From CAIVVT01 sp052145115 (GTDB lineage Bacteria; Acidobacteriota; Terriglobia; Bryobacterales; Bryobacteraceae): 64,000 nt of DNA. This document shows positions 8,934-18,445 of this stretch, one piece after another; within the stretch, counting starts at the first letter, position 1; each line of letters starts with the position of its first letter. Location: positions 1-64,000 of the forward strand of contig JBKQPG010000102.1 in assembly GCA_052145115.1 (NCBI GenBank), read 5' to 3'. Below the pieces are notes generated by a model, which was not told where the DNA came from, did no database searches, and was given only the letters and a program-made list of their open reading frames with translations. A program made the position numbers and the translations under genes.

Positions 8934-10067
8934 ATGATTACGCCAGGTTCAAACGCGCAATTCAATGCTGACGGGCTGCATCCCGACCGCAGGGAATTCG
9001 GCAAACTCGCTCTGGCGGGTGTTTTGGGCGGAGCGGCTGCAGTGGCCTCCACGGGCAAGGCCTTGGCGAGCGTGCACCAGAGCGCGCCAGGGATCAAGCT
9101 GTGCGGGATGGCCTCGGCGAAGCCGACAGACGACGAATTGCTGTTCCTGCGCCAGGTCGGGGCTGAGTATGTCAGCGTCGGCTCGACGCCCGACCAGCGC
9201 ACGGCCGACGGGTTTCTGCAGATCAAGAAACGGTATGCCGACGCCGGGATCACGGTGTGGAACATCGGGAATTCGAGCGTGCACAACATGCCCGAGGTGA
9301 CGCTGAATCTGCCCGGGCGCGAGCAGAAGATTGAGGAGTACAAGCAGTACCTGCGCAACCTGGGGCAGGCCGGCATCTACTATACGACCTACGCGCACAT
9401 GGGCAACGGCATCTGGTCGAGCGGCACGGCGATGGTCCGCGGCGCGCGGGCGCGGGAGTTCGATCTGGCGAGTCCCGACAAATACGGCTGGTGGTTGGAG
9501 ACCCGCTTCCACGAGCCCCTCTCCCACGGCCGCGAATTCACGAAGGAAGAGATCTGGGACAATTTCACGCACTTCATCCGGCAGGTGGCGCCGGTGGCGG
9601 AAGAGGCCGGCGTGCGGATCGGCATCCATCCGGACGACCCGCCGGTGCCGGTGCTGGCCGGGGTGCCGCGCTGCATCTTCGGCAATTTCGAAGGGTACAA
9701 GCGGGCGCTGGAGATCGCCAACAGTCCGAACGTCGGCATCTGTTTGTGTTGCGGAACGTGGCTCGAGGGCGGACGCAGGCTGATGGGCAAGGACCCCGAC
9801 GAGGTGATCCGCTACTTTGGCGCGGAGAAGATCTGGAAGATCCATTTCAGAAACGTGAGCGCGCCGTTGCCGCACTTCGTCGAGACCTTCATGGATGACG
9901 GCTACTTCGACATGTACCGCATCATGAAAGCTCTGGTGGACGTCAAATACGACGGCATCGTGATCCTCGACCACAGCCCTGCCATGGTCGGCGGCAACTT
10001 CTCCCAAACCGCGTACGGCTTTGCTTACATGCGGGCGCTGCTCAAGCGGGCCGAGGCGGAAGCATAG
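8934..10067 (+). CDS. Tat-exported mannonate dehydratase-like TIM-barrel protein
   Basis: A 377-residue protein related to mannonate dehydratase (UxuA, mannonate to 2-keto-3-deoxygluconate). The clearest family block is IHPDDPPVPVLAGVPR near residue 230, followed by a CCGTW segment, conserved His residues in WKIHFRNV, and VILDHSP near the C terminus. Unlike cytoplasmic UxuA it begins with a Tat leader (DRREFGKLALAG) and a hydrophobic stretch to about residue 45. AAAGGAG about 8 nt before the ATG fixes the start; an upstream in-frame start would lie within the palindromic repeat. The true substrate may be another sugar acid or keto-sugar, since related TIM-barrel proteins act as isomerases or epimerases. 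Confidence 0.8.
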   Translation: MITPGSNAQFNADGLHPDRREFGKLALAGVLGGAAAVASTGKALASVHQSAPGIKLCGMASAKPTDDELLFLRQVGAEYVSVGSTPDQRTADGFLQIKKRYADAGITVWNIGNSSVHNMPEVTLNLPGREQKIEEYKQYLRNLGQAGIYYTTYAHMGNGIWSSGTAMVRGARAREFDLASPDKYGWWLETRFHEPLSHGREFTKEEIWDNFTHFIRQVAPVAEEAGVRIGIHPDDPPVPVLAGVPRCIFGNFEGYKRALEIANSPNVGICLCCGTWLEGGRRLMGKDPDEVIRYFGAEKIWKIHFRNVSAPLPHFVETFMDDGYFDMYRIMKALVDVKYDGIVILDHSPAMVGGNFSQTAYGFAYMRALLKRAEAEA

Positions 10068-10109
10068 GTCTAGCCCCGGCGCGGGCGGATCCGGGATTTC
10101 CCAGCGCGT

Positions 10110-11042
10110 TTATTTCACCAGCGGCGTAAGAACGATTTCGCGGAACTCGACCGGGCCGTGATCCCCTTGCAGAATGAGCGGTCCGGGTTGGCCCTCATGC
10201 GCATCGCTGGCGATGGCGGTGAGTCCCTCGACTTCGCCCTTGTCGATCACCTTCCTGCCGTTCAGCACGACGGTCACCTGGCGGCCCACGAAGCGGATGT
10301 CGTAGGTCTGCCATGCGCCGGCCGGCTTGCTGGCGTTCTCGGTGGGCAGGATGCGGCTGTAGAGGGCGCCGTTGCCGTGGGTGTCCGGCGGCCGGCCGTA
10401 GTCGTCGAGGATCTGGACCTCATAGCGTGCCCGCAAGCCGATGCCGCTGTTGGATTCTTTGGCCAGACGAAACTCGACATGCAGTTTGAAGTTCCAGAAC
10501 TTCCGTTCGGAGATCAGGTTGCTCGCTCCGCCGGTGCTCGTGAGGAGGCCGTTCTCGACGGTCCAGCCGAAGGGCTTTTCGGGGGTAAGGGATTTCCATC
10601 CGGAAGTCGTTTTCCTGTCAAACAGCGCGATCGGTTTGCCTTCGCGCCAGGAGCCATCGTCCTTGTCGCGGATGACTGGCGCGTGCACGCCGGTCCAGTG
10701 GAGGGTCGAACTGGGGGCGCCATCGGGAGTGAAAGTGCCGATCAGCCGTCCGCCTTCGATGTGGGCCGAATAGACGTGGTGGATCTCGCGGCCGCCTTGC
10801 TTGTAGCGAAAACCGAAAGTGAGTTCATTGCCCTGAACCGAGATCTCATCAATGGGGTTGAGTGCGCCCCAGTGGTCACTGATAAAAGTGCCCTTGGCGG
10901 CGGGAGTGCCGGCGCCTTCCAGCCCGAGCCACCAGGCACGAGCACTGTCGCCGGCGACGGTGATGTCCCAACGGCCGTCGAAAGGGCTGTTAGCAGCGAA
11001 CGCGACAGCCGAGGAGAGAATCAATAGAGCAAGGGAGCGCAT
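10110..11042 (-). CDS. DUF1080 (3-keto-disaccharide hydrolase-type) protein, secreted
   Basis: A 310-residue secreted protein. A signal peptide (MRSLALLILSSAVAFA) is followed by a ~115-residue beta-rich N-terminal region and then a DUF1080 concanavalin-like domain, with GKPIALFDRKTTSGWK and EFRLAKESNSGIGLRARYEVQILDDYG. DUF1080 proteins have been linked to hydrolysis of 3-keto-glycosides. The C-terminal block (LILQGDHGPVEFREIVLTPL) is typical of the family. The ATG at 11042 is preceded by GGGAG; the longer frame to 11084 is not needed. A second DUF1080 protein lies at 20591-21385. It converges with the UxuA-like gene, with 42 bp between the stop codons. Confidence 0.88.
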   Translation of the reverse strand: MRSLALLILSSAVAFAANSPFDGRWDITVAGDSARAWWLGLEGAGTPAAKGTFISDHWGALNPIDEISVQGNELTFGFRYKQGGREIHHVYSAHIEGGRLIGTFTPDGAPSSTLHWTGVHAPVIRDKDDGSWREGKPIALFDRKTTSGWKSLTPEKPFGWTVENGLLTSTGGASNLISERKFWNFKLHVEFRLAKESNSGIGLRARYEVQILDDYGRPPDTHGNGALYSRILPTENASKPAGAWQTYDIRFVGRQVTVVLNGRKVIDKGEVEGLTAIASDAHEGQPGPLILQGDHGPVEFREIVLTPLVK

Positions 11043-11190
11043 AATCTCCCAGCATACGCTCAGCGGAGTGGGGTAAGTGGGCATCAGCCGGGGGTCTGCA
11101 CGCGCTCTCGTGTCAGCGGCCGAACCGCTACTGGCTTGAACGGCAGTTGGAGACGCGCCAGCCGCTCCGGCGGCGAATCATCCACTTCAC

Positions 11191-12474
11191 TCAACTCATT
11201 TTTGCGGTCAGACCGACCTGGGCACTCTCGGCGAAGTACAGCTCCACGGCGCGTTCGAGATCGCCGAGCGACAGCTGCGCGGGCCGTTCCTCATAGGCAT
11301 TGATGGAGGCGGCCGCCTGGCAGATGTCGCGCGGATAGCAGGCGCACAACCCCAGCCCGCCCCGGCTGCGGCACAGACTCAGCAAATGTTCGGCCACGAC
11401 GGGGTCGAATTCAAATCCATAGCGTGCCGCTTCCCGGCGGAAGATCTCGATGAAGCTCCGGTCGGAGACGGAACGCATCAGAATCTTGTTGGGAATGCGC
11501 CGCAGAAAGGCCGGGTCCATCAAGTGCTTTGGCTCGAGGTTGGTCGCGAAGACGATCATGAGCTCGAACGGGACTTGGAATTTGAGCCCGTAGCTCAGGG
11601 TGAGATAATCCACTCTGCGGTCCAGGGGCAGAATCCACCGGTTGAGCAAAGTAGCCGGAGAAATGACCTGGCGTCCAAAGTCGTCCACGACGAGGATGCC
11701 GTTGTTGGCCTTCATCTGGATGGGCGCCGCATAGATGTTCGAGGCTGGATCGAGCCTCAGTTCGAGCATTTCGGCCGAAAGCTCTCCACCCACCATGACC
11801 TCGGGACGACGGCACACAATCCAGCGCGGGTCCAGTCCCGGACAATCCATGTCCAGCCGATGGTGAACCACGGGATCGAAAATGCAGATCACCTGGCCGT
11901 CGACCTCAACCGCGTAAGGCAGGACCACGGCATCGTCATAAATCTTTACCAGCCGCTCCGCCAGGCTGGTCTTGCCATTGCCCGAGGGACCGAAAAGGAA
12001 TAGGGATTTCTGAGAAATGAGCGCGGGCCCCACCTTGTCGAGCACTTCGTTTTCCACGACCAGGTCGGAGAAGATACGGCGTAACTGGTACCGGTTGACC
12101 TTCAGCCGCGCCGCTTGCGCCTGGACCGTCGACTTATACACCTCAAGAGATACGGGAGCCGCCCCGGCGTAATGGCTGGCCAGTTGCCGGTCCGCGGCGA
12201 ACTTGTGGCCTGCGCTGGTAAGCCCGAGCATGAAATCGTGGCCTTCGGTACCCCGGATCTCCACCAGCTTTTCTTTTTGGAAATGCCGGAACACCGCCTC
12301 GATGATCGGAGGCGCGAGTTTCAGCTCCCGTTGCAAGGAACTCAGGCTGCTGACGCCTTCGAGGTTGAGCCTCCGCGCCACCAGGTCGACCACCAGGGAC
12401 CATGGAATATCCAGGGCGTCCGGTTCAATCGGAGCGGGTGGCACGAACAAAGGCGCGCGTAAGGCTTCGGCCAT
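11191..12474 (-). CDS. AAA+ ATPase with N-terminal helical/winged-helix region
   Basis: A 427-residue cytoplasmic ATPase. Residues 1-150 look like a helical, winged-helix-type region (SSLQRELKLAPPIIEAVFRHFQKEKLVE). The AAA+ core follows, with Walker A GPSGNGKTS near residue 165, Walker B ILVVDDFG near 262, a sensor-1 Asn in FATNLEP and an Arg-finger region in PAFLRRIPNK. A Cys-containing tail (CACYPRDIC) near 390 is of unknown role. Proteins with this layout are annotated only as AAA ATPases; no function is established that I can name. The first ATG gives the full N-terminal domain. It stands alone, 200 bp downstream of the GH130 gene on the same strand. Confidence 0.85.
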   Translation of the reverse strand: MAEALRAPLFVPPAPIEPDALDIPWSLVVDLVARRLNLEGVSSLSSLQRELKLAPPIIEAVFRHFQKEKLVEIRGTEGHDFMLGLTSAGHKFAADRQLASHYAGAAPVSLEVYKSTVQAQAARLKVNRYQLRRIFSDLVVENEVLDKVGPALISQKSLFLFGPSGNGKTSLAERLVKIYDDAVVLPYAVEVDGQVICIFDPVVHHRLDMDCPGLDPRWIVCRRPEVMVGGELSAEMLELRLDPASNIYAAPIQMKANNGILVVDDFGRQVISPATLLNRWILPLDRRVDYLTLSYGLKFQVPFELMIVFATNLEPKHLMDPAFLRRIPNKILMRSVSDRSFIEIFRREAARYGFEFDPVVAEHLLSLCRSRGGLGLCACYPRDICQAAASINAYEERPAQLSLGDLERAVELYFAESAQVGLTAKMS

Positions 12475-12677
12475 ATTAAAACAGCTTCACCACGACTTAT
12501 TGTGGACTTTCTCCCCCAATCTCACAGCATATACCGGGCCGCACTCGAATAGCTAACCAGTTGCATCATATTCCCATCCAGGTGGCTAAATGTAAACCAG
12601 ATAAGAGGAAAATGGCCGGAGTGCGGCGCCGCCAGCCGGTAGGCTGGGCCGCTGAAGGGGCACATCTCTGAGAAAGT

Positions 12678-13859
12678 CTATTCCCTCGGCAGCCGCAGGT
12701 TGCGCTCAATCAGATCAACCCGTTGACGAACGCAGGCAGCGCTGGACAAAGCGTCGGGCGGAGTATTCAAAACGTAATCCAGAAGCCGGTCCACGGTCGT
12801 GCTGGCGACGTAAGTACGCGTGTCGGAGGCGCCGTAATAAATGAGAACCTCCTCGCCCCGGCGCACCCAGCCATTGGAAAAAACTACATTTGAAACATCG
12901 CCGACCCGCTCTTCGCCCTCGGGCGCCAGCAGGTACCCGCCGGGCTTGGCGATCACCTTGTAGGGAGTTTCCAGGTCGCACAGGAAACAGTACAGGACAT
13001 AGCGCAGGCCGGCCGCGGTATTGCGCACGCCGTGGGCCAAATGGAGCCAGCCCTTGCCCGTTTTCAATGGCGGCGGACCTAGTCCATTCTTGACTTCGTT
13101 AATGGTGTGATACTCTCGGGCGTCGAGAATCACCTCTTCCTCGATGACCGCGTGCTGGATGTCTCTGACGAGTCCCCATCCGATGCCGCCGCCGCGGCCA
13201 GCCTCGATGAAACTGTCCTGTGGACGGGTGTAAAGGGCGTATTGGCCGCCGACGAAATCGGGATGCAGGACGCAATTGCGTTGCTGCGCCGATGGTGTCC
13301 GCAGGTCGTCCAGGCGCTCCCAGTCCTTGAGGTCGCGCGTTCGAACGATGCCGCACTGCGCTACGGCTGAGGAGAGGTCGCCAGCCGGCGCCGCGGGATC
13401 CTTGCGCTCGGCGCAGAATAAGCCATAGATCCAGCCATCCTCGTGGGCCGTCAGGCGCATGTCGTAGACATTGGTTTCCGGGTCGGTGGTTGCCGGCAGA
13501 ACCACGGGATATGTCCAGAAGCGGAATTTTTCGATACCGCTGTCGCTTTCGGCGATGGCGAAGAACGATTTCCGGTCGACGCCCTCCACCCTGGCCAGCA
13601 GCACGACTCCGCCGTGCCACGCCATGGCGCCGGCGTTGAATGCGGCGTTGACCCCCAGGCGCTCCATCAGGTACGGGTTGGTGTCCGGATTCAGGTCGTA
13701 GCGCCAGAACGGCGGCGTATGCGCCGCTGTCAGAACGGGATGGCGGTAGCGTAGAAACCAACCGTTCGATTCGAGCCAGGGCTCGTTCGGCCGTGCCAGA
13801 AGCTCTTCGTGCGCCGTGAACAGGCGCTCGCGCTGAAGCTGGAATTCCGTCAATGTCAT
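12678..13859 (-). CDS. GH130-family glycoside phosphorylase
   Basis: A 393-residue protein of glycoside hydrolase family 130, whose members phosphorolyse beta-1,2- or beta-1,4-mannosides (mannosyl-glucose or mannooligosaccharides). Visible family blocks are AFNAGAMAWHGGVVLLARVEG near residue 75, VYDMRLTAHEDGWIYG near 140, NGLGPPPLKTGKGWLHLAHG near 265 and NVVFSNGWVRRGEEVLIYYG near 335. There is no signal peptide, so it acts in the cytoplasm on imported sugars. It has the normal length for the family. Beta-1,4 versus beta-1,2 specificity cannot be assigned from inspection. It lies directly downstream of the GT2 gene, with a 33 bp gap. Confidence 0.88.
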   Translation of the reverse strand: MTLTEFQLQRERLFTAHEELLARPNEPWLESNGWFLRYRHPVLTAAHTPPFWRYDLNPDTNPYLMERLGVNAAFNAGAMAWHGGVVLLARVEGVDRKSFFAIAESDSGIEKFRFWTYPVVLPATTDPETNVYDMRLTAHEDGWIYGLFCAERKDPAAPAGDLSSAVAQCGIVRTRDLKDWERLDDLRTPSAQQRNCVLHPDFVGGQYALYTRPQDSFIEAGRGGGIGWGLVRDIQHAVIEEEVILDAREYHTINEVKNGLGPPPLKTGKGWLHLAHGVRNTAAGLRYVLYCFLCDLETPYKVIAKPGGYLLAPEGEERVGDVSNVVFSNGWVRRGEEVLIYYGASDTRTYVASTTVDRLLDYVLNTPPDALSSAACVRQRVDLIERNLRLPRE

Positions 13860-13892
13860 GTGAATCCCCCGCGGAGGTCGCGGCGCTATCAG

Positions 13893-14987
13893 TTACTCGT
13901 CGTGGTCAGCGCGTCGATCGAGCACTGATGGAACGGTGGAGCCGGAAACTTGAGTCCATTCCACCGTCTCATCTTGTTGGAGCAGGCGAGACGCGCTGCG
14001 GGCGTCCTGCCGGCGCCAGACCAATGCGTGCAGCACCACGCAAGCCGCGAAAGTAAGTGCGCTGTAAAGGTAGTAAAACAGATGAAGCGGCAGCACGATG
14101 GCCACAAACAACCAGCCGCGCTTCGAGGCCAGAAAGCTGTAAAACTGCCGGTTGAGCAGGACGGCGGCCGCGAGGGGCAGCAGAGCCCAGGCTGGGGACA
14201 GCTTGACAAACGGGCTGGCCACCGCGAGTGCGACCGATGCCAGGACGAGGATCGCCGTCAGACGCTGTGACACGGCGAGGTTCAGATCGTTGGGAAGCCA
14301 GTTGGAGCGCAGAATCAGGCGCGTCCACGGGATCGCCCGGAACAGGATGTCGCCGCGGATCATTTCAAAAACGCCCCACGATTTGAGGTGTTTGACCTGA
14401 ATGCGGGGATCGAGGACGATGCGGTGGCCGGCGGCTCGCAGCCGATACCCTAATTCAACGTCTTCCGTCGAGGCGTGGGGGTAGCACTCCTCGAAGCCGC
14501 CGAGAGCCTGAAACACGCTGCGCCTGACCGCACCGCAGCCCGACCAGAATGTCGCCGCCTCGAGCCTGCCATTCTGGTGAACGTAGTGATGTAACAGGTT
14601 TCTGTACTGCGAGATGAGCCCGGATTCCCCGGGTTCGTCGTCATACGATCCGAACAGCGCGTCGATGGACGGATCGGCCTCGAAACGGGCGCGGATCAGG
14701 TCCAGCGTATCGGGCCGCACGCAGACGTCGGCGTCCACGAAAACCAGGACGTCTCCCGAGGCATGGGCCGCGCCCAGGTTGCGCCCCGTCCCCGGTCCTC
14801 GCCGGCCAGTTGTTCTGAGGATTGCGATGCCCGCCGATTCGGCAATGGCCACGGAGCCGTCCGAAGATCCATCATCGACGACGATGCTCTCGTGCGGCGG
14901 GGTGTTTGAACGCTTCAGGCATTCGAGGCACTGCGGCAGAAATCGCGCTCCGTTGAGCACCGGGATAATGACGGAGAAGGTCAGCAC
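13893..14987 (-). CDS. Family 2 glycosyltransferase with C-terminal membrane segments
   Basis: A GT2 glycosyltransferase, inner-membrane anchored, transferring a sugar from a nucleotide- or lipid-linked donor in surface glycan synthesis. The GT-A fold starts FSVIIPVLNG, then VVDDGSSDGS, FVDADV (DXD) and ASTEDVELGYRLRAAG. Three hydrophobic segments follow in the last ~130 residues (ILVLASVALAVASPFV, WALLPLAAAVLL, LFVAIVLPLHLFYYLYS). The start is uncertain. GTG at 14987 places the fold at the N terminus and avoids overlap with the upstream gene, while an ATG at 15080 would overlap it by 49 bp; neither has a good ribosome site. It is probably co-transcribed with the polytopic membrane protein upstream. 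Confidence 0.85.
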   Translation of the reverse strand: MLTFSVIIPVLNGARFLPQCLECLKRSNTPPHESIVVDDGSSDGSVAIAESAGIAILRTTGRRGPGTGRNLGAAHASGDVLVFVDADVCVRPDTLDLIRARFEADPSIDALFGSYDDEPGESGLISQYRNLLHHYVHQNGRLEAATFWSGCGAVRRSVFQALGGFEECYPHASTEDVELGYRLRAAGHRIVLDPRIQVKHLKSWGVFEMIRGDILFRAIPWTRLILRSNWLPNDLNLAVSQRLTAILVLASVALAVASPFVKLSPAWALLPLAAAVLLNRQFYSFLASKRGWLFVAIVLPLHLFYYLYSALTFAACVVLHALVWRRQDARSASRLLQQDETVEWTQVSGSTVPSVLDRRADHDE

Positions 14988-15031
14988 TGGGTCGAAGCCC
15001 AAGTTTATCGCAACCGGCTGCGACAAGTCGG

Positions 15032-16279
15032 TCAGCCGCCCGTGACCCAGCGCAGCATATTGAGTACCGGGGCGCGCCATTCCGCCAGTACGCGCAGATC
15101 GACCAGGGCGCAAACGGCCACCGCGGCCATTCCGCAGCAGGCCACCGTGGACCCGTCTCCCACCAGCAGCAGAACAAAAATCGGAGCCAAGGGACGACTA
15201 TAGCCGTATGGATTGTTCCAGTATCCCTTGCGCGTCATCAACAACAGCAACAACAGGTTCAGTGCCAGGGCCGTCTTGAGCACAGCAGGCCGGGTTTTTC
15301 TGAGCCGGACGAGACCGAGAATAATTGCCCACATGGTGGCGCCGAGCGAGACGCGGTCCAGCAGGCGGGCGATCGTCCGGAGCGCAGGCGGGAGGCCGAG
15401 GTACCGCGGCGGATCGAGAGCGCGCCCCAGGATGCCCCAGCTTGGCCTTGGAATCACCCACCTTGGGACGCTGGCGTGGACTTTCAAAGCGGCGGGAGGC
15501 AGGACGCCAATCAGGTAGCCGTACCAGCACAATACCGGGATCACCGCCGTCGCCAGCCAGGCGCTGCGGCGAAAATCGCGCTGGAATAACGCCGTCAGCA
15601 CGGCGGCGGCGAGCAGCAGCACACCGGTCTCACGAACCAGACATGCGGCCGCGAGCGTCACCCAGACCCAGCGTTCACGTCCGGTCTTCACCTGCCAGGC
15701 AAAACAGGCGGTCAGTGCCGCCAGCGCTACGTCCACCGTCATCGAGTCGATAGCGACCAAGGTGGCGGGGACGATCAGGAATAGAAGGCCGAACGCCGGG
15801 TGACGGCCTTCCGATGCTGCAATGCTCCCCAGCCAGTACACGCCGCCGAACAGGAAGGCGGCCATGACGATGATGTAGGCGCCATCCACCAGCTCGTCGC
15901 GGCCCAACGCCAACATCCATGCCAGCAGCGGCACCAGAATCCGGCGGGAGCGCAGCATCGGACCATCCAGATACGCGGCGGTTCCGGAACGCAGAAATGG
16001 ATCATGAGCGAGCAGCCGGTAGTACTGCCCATCGAAACCCCTGGGATGGGGGTTGCGGAAAATGCTCTGTTCCATCCGCTCCGGCATGGGCCTTTGGCTG
16101 CCGATGCGGAACAGGCCGGTCCAGTTGCCGGCGTAGTTCACATGAACCAGCGCGGCCTGCCAGCCGATGACCAGCACAACCCCGATTGCCGCCCACTGCC
16201 ATGGTTGGCGCAGACGGCGCGCAGCGGGGGCCGCGCTCCCCGAACTCGTTCCGGCTGAATTTGTTTCGTCACATTCCAT
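15032..16279 (-). CDS. Polytopic membrane protein, likely GT-C-type glycosyltransferase
   Basis: A 415-residue integral membrane protein with about 8-10 hydrophobic segments. A first TM (WAAIGVVLVIGWQAALV) is followed by a ~90-residue extracytoplasmic loop with NPHPRGFDGQYYRLLAHDPF, then repeated TMs such as YIIVMAAFLFGGVYWLG. The FDGQYY loop resembles polyprenyl-phosphate-sugar-dependent mannosyl- or arabinosyl-transferase-like proteins (GT-C), but this is inferred. The ATG at 16279 was chosen; ATG at 16315/16318 is possible, and no ribosome site decides. It is followed by the GT2 gene after 45 bp on the same strand, suggesting a two-gene operon. Confidence 0.75.
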   Translation of the reverse strand: MECDETNSAGTSSGSAAPAARRLRQPWQWAAIGVVLVIGWQAALVHVNYAGNWTGLFRIGSQRPMPERMEQSIFRNPHPRGFDGQYYRLLAHDPFLRSGTAAYLDGPMLRSRRILVPLLAWMLALGRDELVDGAYIIVMAAFLFGGVYWLGSIAASEGRHPAFGLLFLIVPATLVAIDSMTVDVALAALTACFAWQVKTGRERWVWVTLAAACLVRETGVLLLAAAVLTALFQRDFRRSAWLATAVIPVLCWYGYLIGVLPPAALKVHASVPRWVIPRPSWGILGRALDPPRYLGLPPALRTIARLLDRVSLGATMWAIILGLVRLRKTRPAVLKTALALNLLLLLLMTRKGYWNNPYGYSRPLAPIFVLLLVGDGSTVACCGMAAVAVCALVDLRVLAEWRAPVLNMLRWVTGG

Positions 16280-16493
16280 AGGGAGAATCTTTGTCCTGCG
16301 CCGTCTCCATGGCATCATCCCACAAAACAGGACGAGCTCGACGGGACGCAAAGAGTTGAGCGGGATCAGGCATTTCCCGGCTCAAAGTTCCGTTCGGAAC
16401 ACGGGGAATGGGATCGCCCGGGAATGTGCCAGGCGGACGCCTGAGACGGGCATCCGTCCTGAGTTCAGGCCGGCGTCCGGTTTCTGCTGCGCC

Positions 16494-16913
16494 TCAATCT
16501 GGTTTGCGCTCGCGGCCCATCCGGAAGAAATCCCGCACGATTGAGGTGATACGCCGCCTGGACGCGGCCCGGCCAACCGGCCATTCGGGTGCGCTGAAGC
16601 TCGGCGATTCGACCACCATCGGGCCCCATTCGACGCGGTGATCCAGCTGCACACCCACCACCCATCCCAGGATGTCGCAGGTCCAGTAACGGGTCTGGCC
16701 GAGGAAAAGGCTGTTGGAGTAATGAATTTGAACCGGCGTGTTGACAGCAATTCTCTCGTCCACCAGCAGGCTCAATCCGCCTGCCGAGACATCCATCAAC
16801 TGGGCTCTGGCGTTGCGGGACCGGCCCTCCGGATCGCGCCAGCTCACGTCGACTTTGGCCGAGCAGCGGACCCGTTCATCTTTTCGACGATCTTCCATCG
16901 TTTCCGTCCGCAT
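16494..16913 (-). CDS. PilZ domain protein (c-di-GMP receptor)
   Basis: A 139-residue single-domain PilZ protein. The c-di-GMP binding motifs are visible: RRKDERVRC near the N terminus (RxxxR) and DVSAGGLSL about 35 residues later (D/NxSxxG). Such proteins usually alter motility, exopolysaccharide synthesis or secretion when c-di-GMP is bound. The start at 16913 is preceded by GGGAAGG about 8 nt away, while upstream starts (16937, 16952) lack this. The C-terminal tail is rich in basic residues. It lies upstream of the membrane glycosyltransferase genes on the same strand, after a ~200 bp gap, so a link to glycan export is possible but unproven. Confidence 0.88.
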   Translation of the reverse strand: MRTETMEDRRKDERVRCSAKVDVSWRDPEGRSRNARAQLMDVSAGGLSLLVDERIAVNTPVQIHYSNSLFLGQTRYWTCDILGWVVGVQLDHRVEWGPMVVESPSFSAPEWPVGRAASRRRITSIVRDFFRMGRERKPD

Positions 16914-17122
16914 ACCGGCCACCTTCCCTGCCGCCATGCAAACAATCGGCACGGAGCAACCGGACCATTAGAGCGGCGCCCACGTCCATTGTGCCATTTT
17001 GGGCGCGCAGGGCAAGGGTTAAGTGCTTGGTGGGCACTACATAGGCCAAATAACTGGCCCCCAGGACGGGCTCGGATGCCGCGCTGGAAAGATACTGGCG
17101 GAGAAAGAGGAAGATGGCGGCC

Positions 17123-18445
17123 CTAGGCCACGATCTCCATTTTTTCGCGGTTCCACAGCACCCGTTTGCCGGCATTGCGGTAGGACAGGTTGGCCATGTG
17201 GCATGCCACGGCGGTCCCGCACCCGAATTCCACGTTTTCCACCGGTTGCTGGCGCGAGCGAATGCACTCAAACAGGTTCAGGAAATGATCTTCCGTGCCC
17301 TCCCGCTCCTGCGTAAAGCTCACCGGCTGGCGTTTGGGCTGCTGGCGGGCGGTTCCGATGTCGGCTAGCGGGTCGTCCTTGTGCTGCGCCAGGAACACAT
17401 CCTTCGTATCTCTCGGCCAGCTCTCCAGCGGGTAGGCGTAATCCTCCACCGGGTTATACGGAACCAGCCGGGCTCCCTCCTCGGTCAGCTCGATGGTCCC
17501 CTTGTCGCCCATGAAACGGACGATCTCGCCGCCCTCCCAGTTCGAGACCAGGTTGGCGCTGACCTGCACCTGGAACGCCTTGTAGTCGTAAAGCGTATTG
17601 TGGATGTCCGGCACATCGCGATCGCCCTTCCATTGGTAAATACCGCCGCTCGCGACCGCGCTCTCCGGGTACTGAACGCCCATCAGATAGTGCACCCGCG
17701 AGAGCAGGTGCACGTATTCGTCGCCGGCGATGCCCGTCCCATAGTCCCACCAGTTACGGAACTGGAAGAAGCGCTGTGCATCGAACGGCCGCTTGGGGGC
17801 ATTGCCGAGGTAACGCTCCCAGTCGACGGTCTTCGGATTCGCATCCGGCGGCACGGGGTAGCGCCACGCTCCGATGGCGCTCGGCCGGAAGATGGAGCAC
17901 TCCACCATGTACACCGTGCCAATCTCGCCCGCATCCAGCCACGCCTTGCCCTTCTTTGTCGACGCCATGCTCAGGCTCTGGCTGCCGACCTGTACCAGCC
18001 GCCCGGTGGCGTGCGAAACCCGCGCCATCTCGAGCGCTTCCGGGATCGTGTGGCTCATCGGCTTTTCGCAGTAGACGTCCTTGCCGGCCCGCATCGCGGC
18101 AATCGCCACGGGCGCGTGCCAGTGGTCGGACGTAGCGACGATGACGGCCTCGATATCCGTGCGGCTGATAATCTCGCGATAATCGCGCGTCGTGGGTGTG
18201 TGGGGCTGTATCTCCAGGGCGCGCCGCAAGTGGCCGTCATACAAATCGCACACCGCAACGATCTTTCCACCAGCATTCAACGCGGCCTGCATCAATTCGA
18301 GGCCGCGAATGCCGGCGCCGACGATTCCTAGCCGCACCGGTTCCGCTGCGCGCTGCGGCAATGTCTGCGATTGAGCGGCCAGCGCCGCGGCGCCGGCCGC
18401 GGAAGTCCCCAGGAAATGGCGGCGGCTCGAGAGTTCGGAGGGCAT
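17123..18445 (-). CDS. Gfo/Idh/MocA oxidoreductase, Tat-exported
   Basis: A 440-residue NAD(P)-dependent sugar oxidoreductase of the Gfo/Idh/MocA family. A Tat leader (SSRRHFLGTSAAGAAALAA) is followed by a Rossmann domain with GIVGAGIRG near residue 40, DLYDG, ATSDHWH and the family Lys in CEKPMS near 130, then the C-terminal alpha/beta domain with WWDYGTGIAGDEYVHLL. The length is as expected. Exported members keep a tightly bound cofactor and can oxidise or reduce sugars in the periplasm, including C3 of glycosides. Together with the DUF1080 proteins it could act in a 3-keto-glycoside route; this is inferred from families, not from an operon. GGAT lies about 10 nt before the ATG. Confidence 0.92.
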   Translation of the reverse strand: MPSELSSRRHFLGTSAAGAAALAAQSQTLPQRAAEPVRLGIVGAGIRGLELMQAALNAGGKIVAVCDLYDGHLRRALEIQPHTPTTRDYREIISRTDIEAVIVATSDHWHAPVAIAAMRAGKDVYCEKPMSHTIPEALEMARVSHATGRLVQVGSQSLSMASTKKGKAWLDAGEIGTVYMVECSIFRPSAIGAWRYPVPPDANPKTVDWERYLGNAPKRPFDAQRFFQFRNWWDYGTGIAGDEYVHLLSRVHYLMGVQYPESAVASGGIYQWKGDRDVPDIHNTLYDYKAFQVQVSANLVSNWEGGEIVRFMGDKGTIELTEEGARLVPYNPVEDYAYPLESWPRDTKDVFLAQHKDDPLADIGTARQQPKRQPVSFTQEREGTEDHFLNLFECIRSRQQPVENVEFGCGTAVACHMANLSYRNAGKRVLWNREKMEIVA

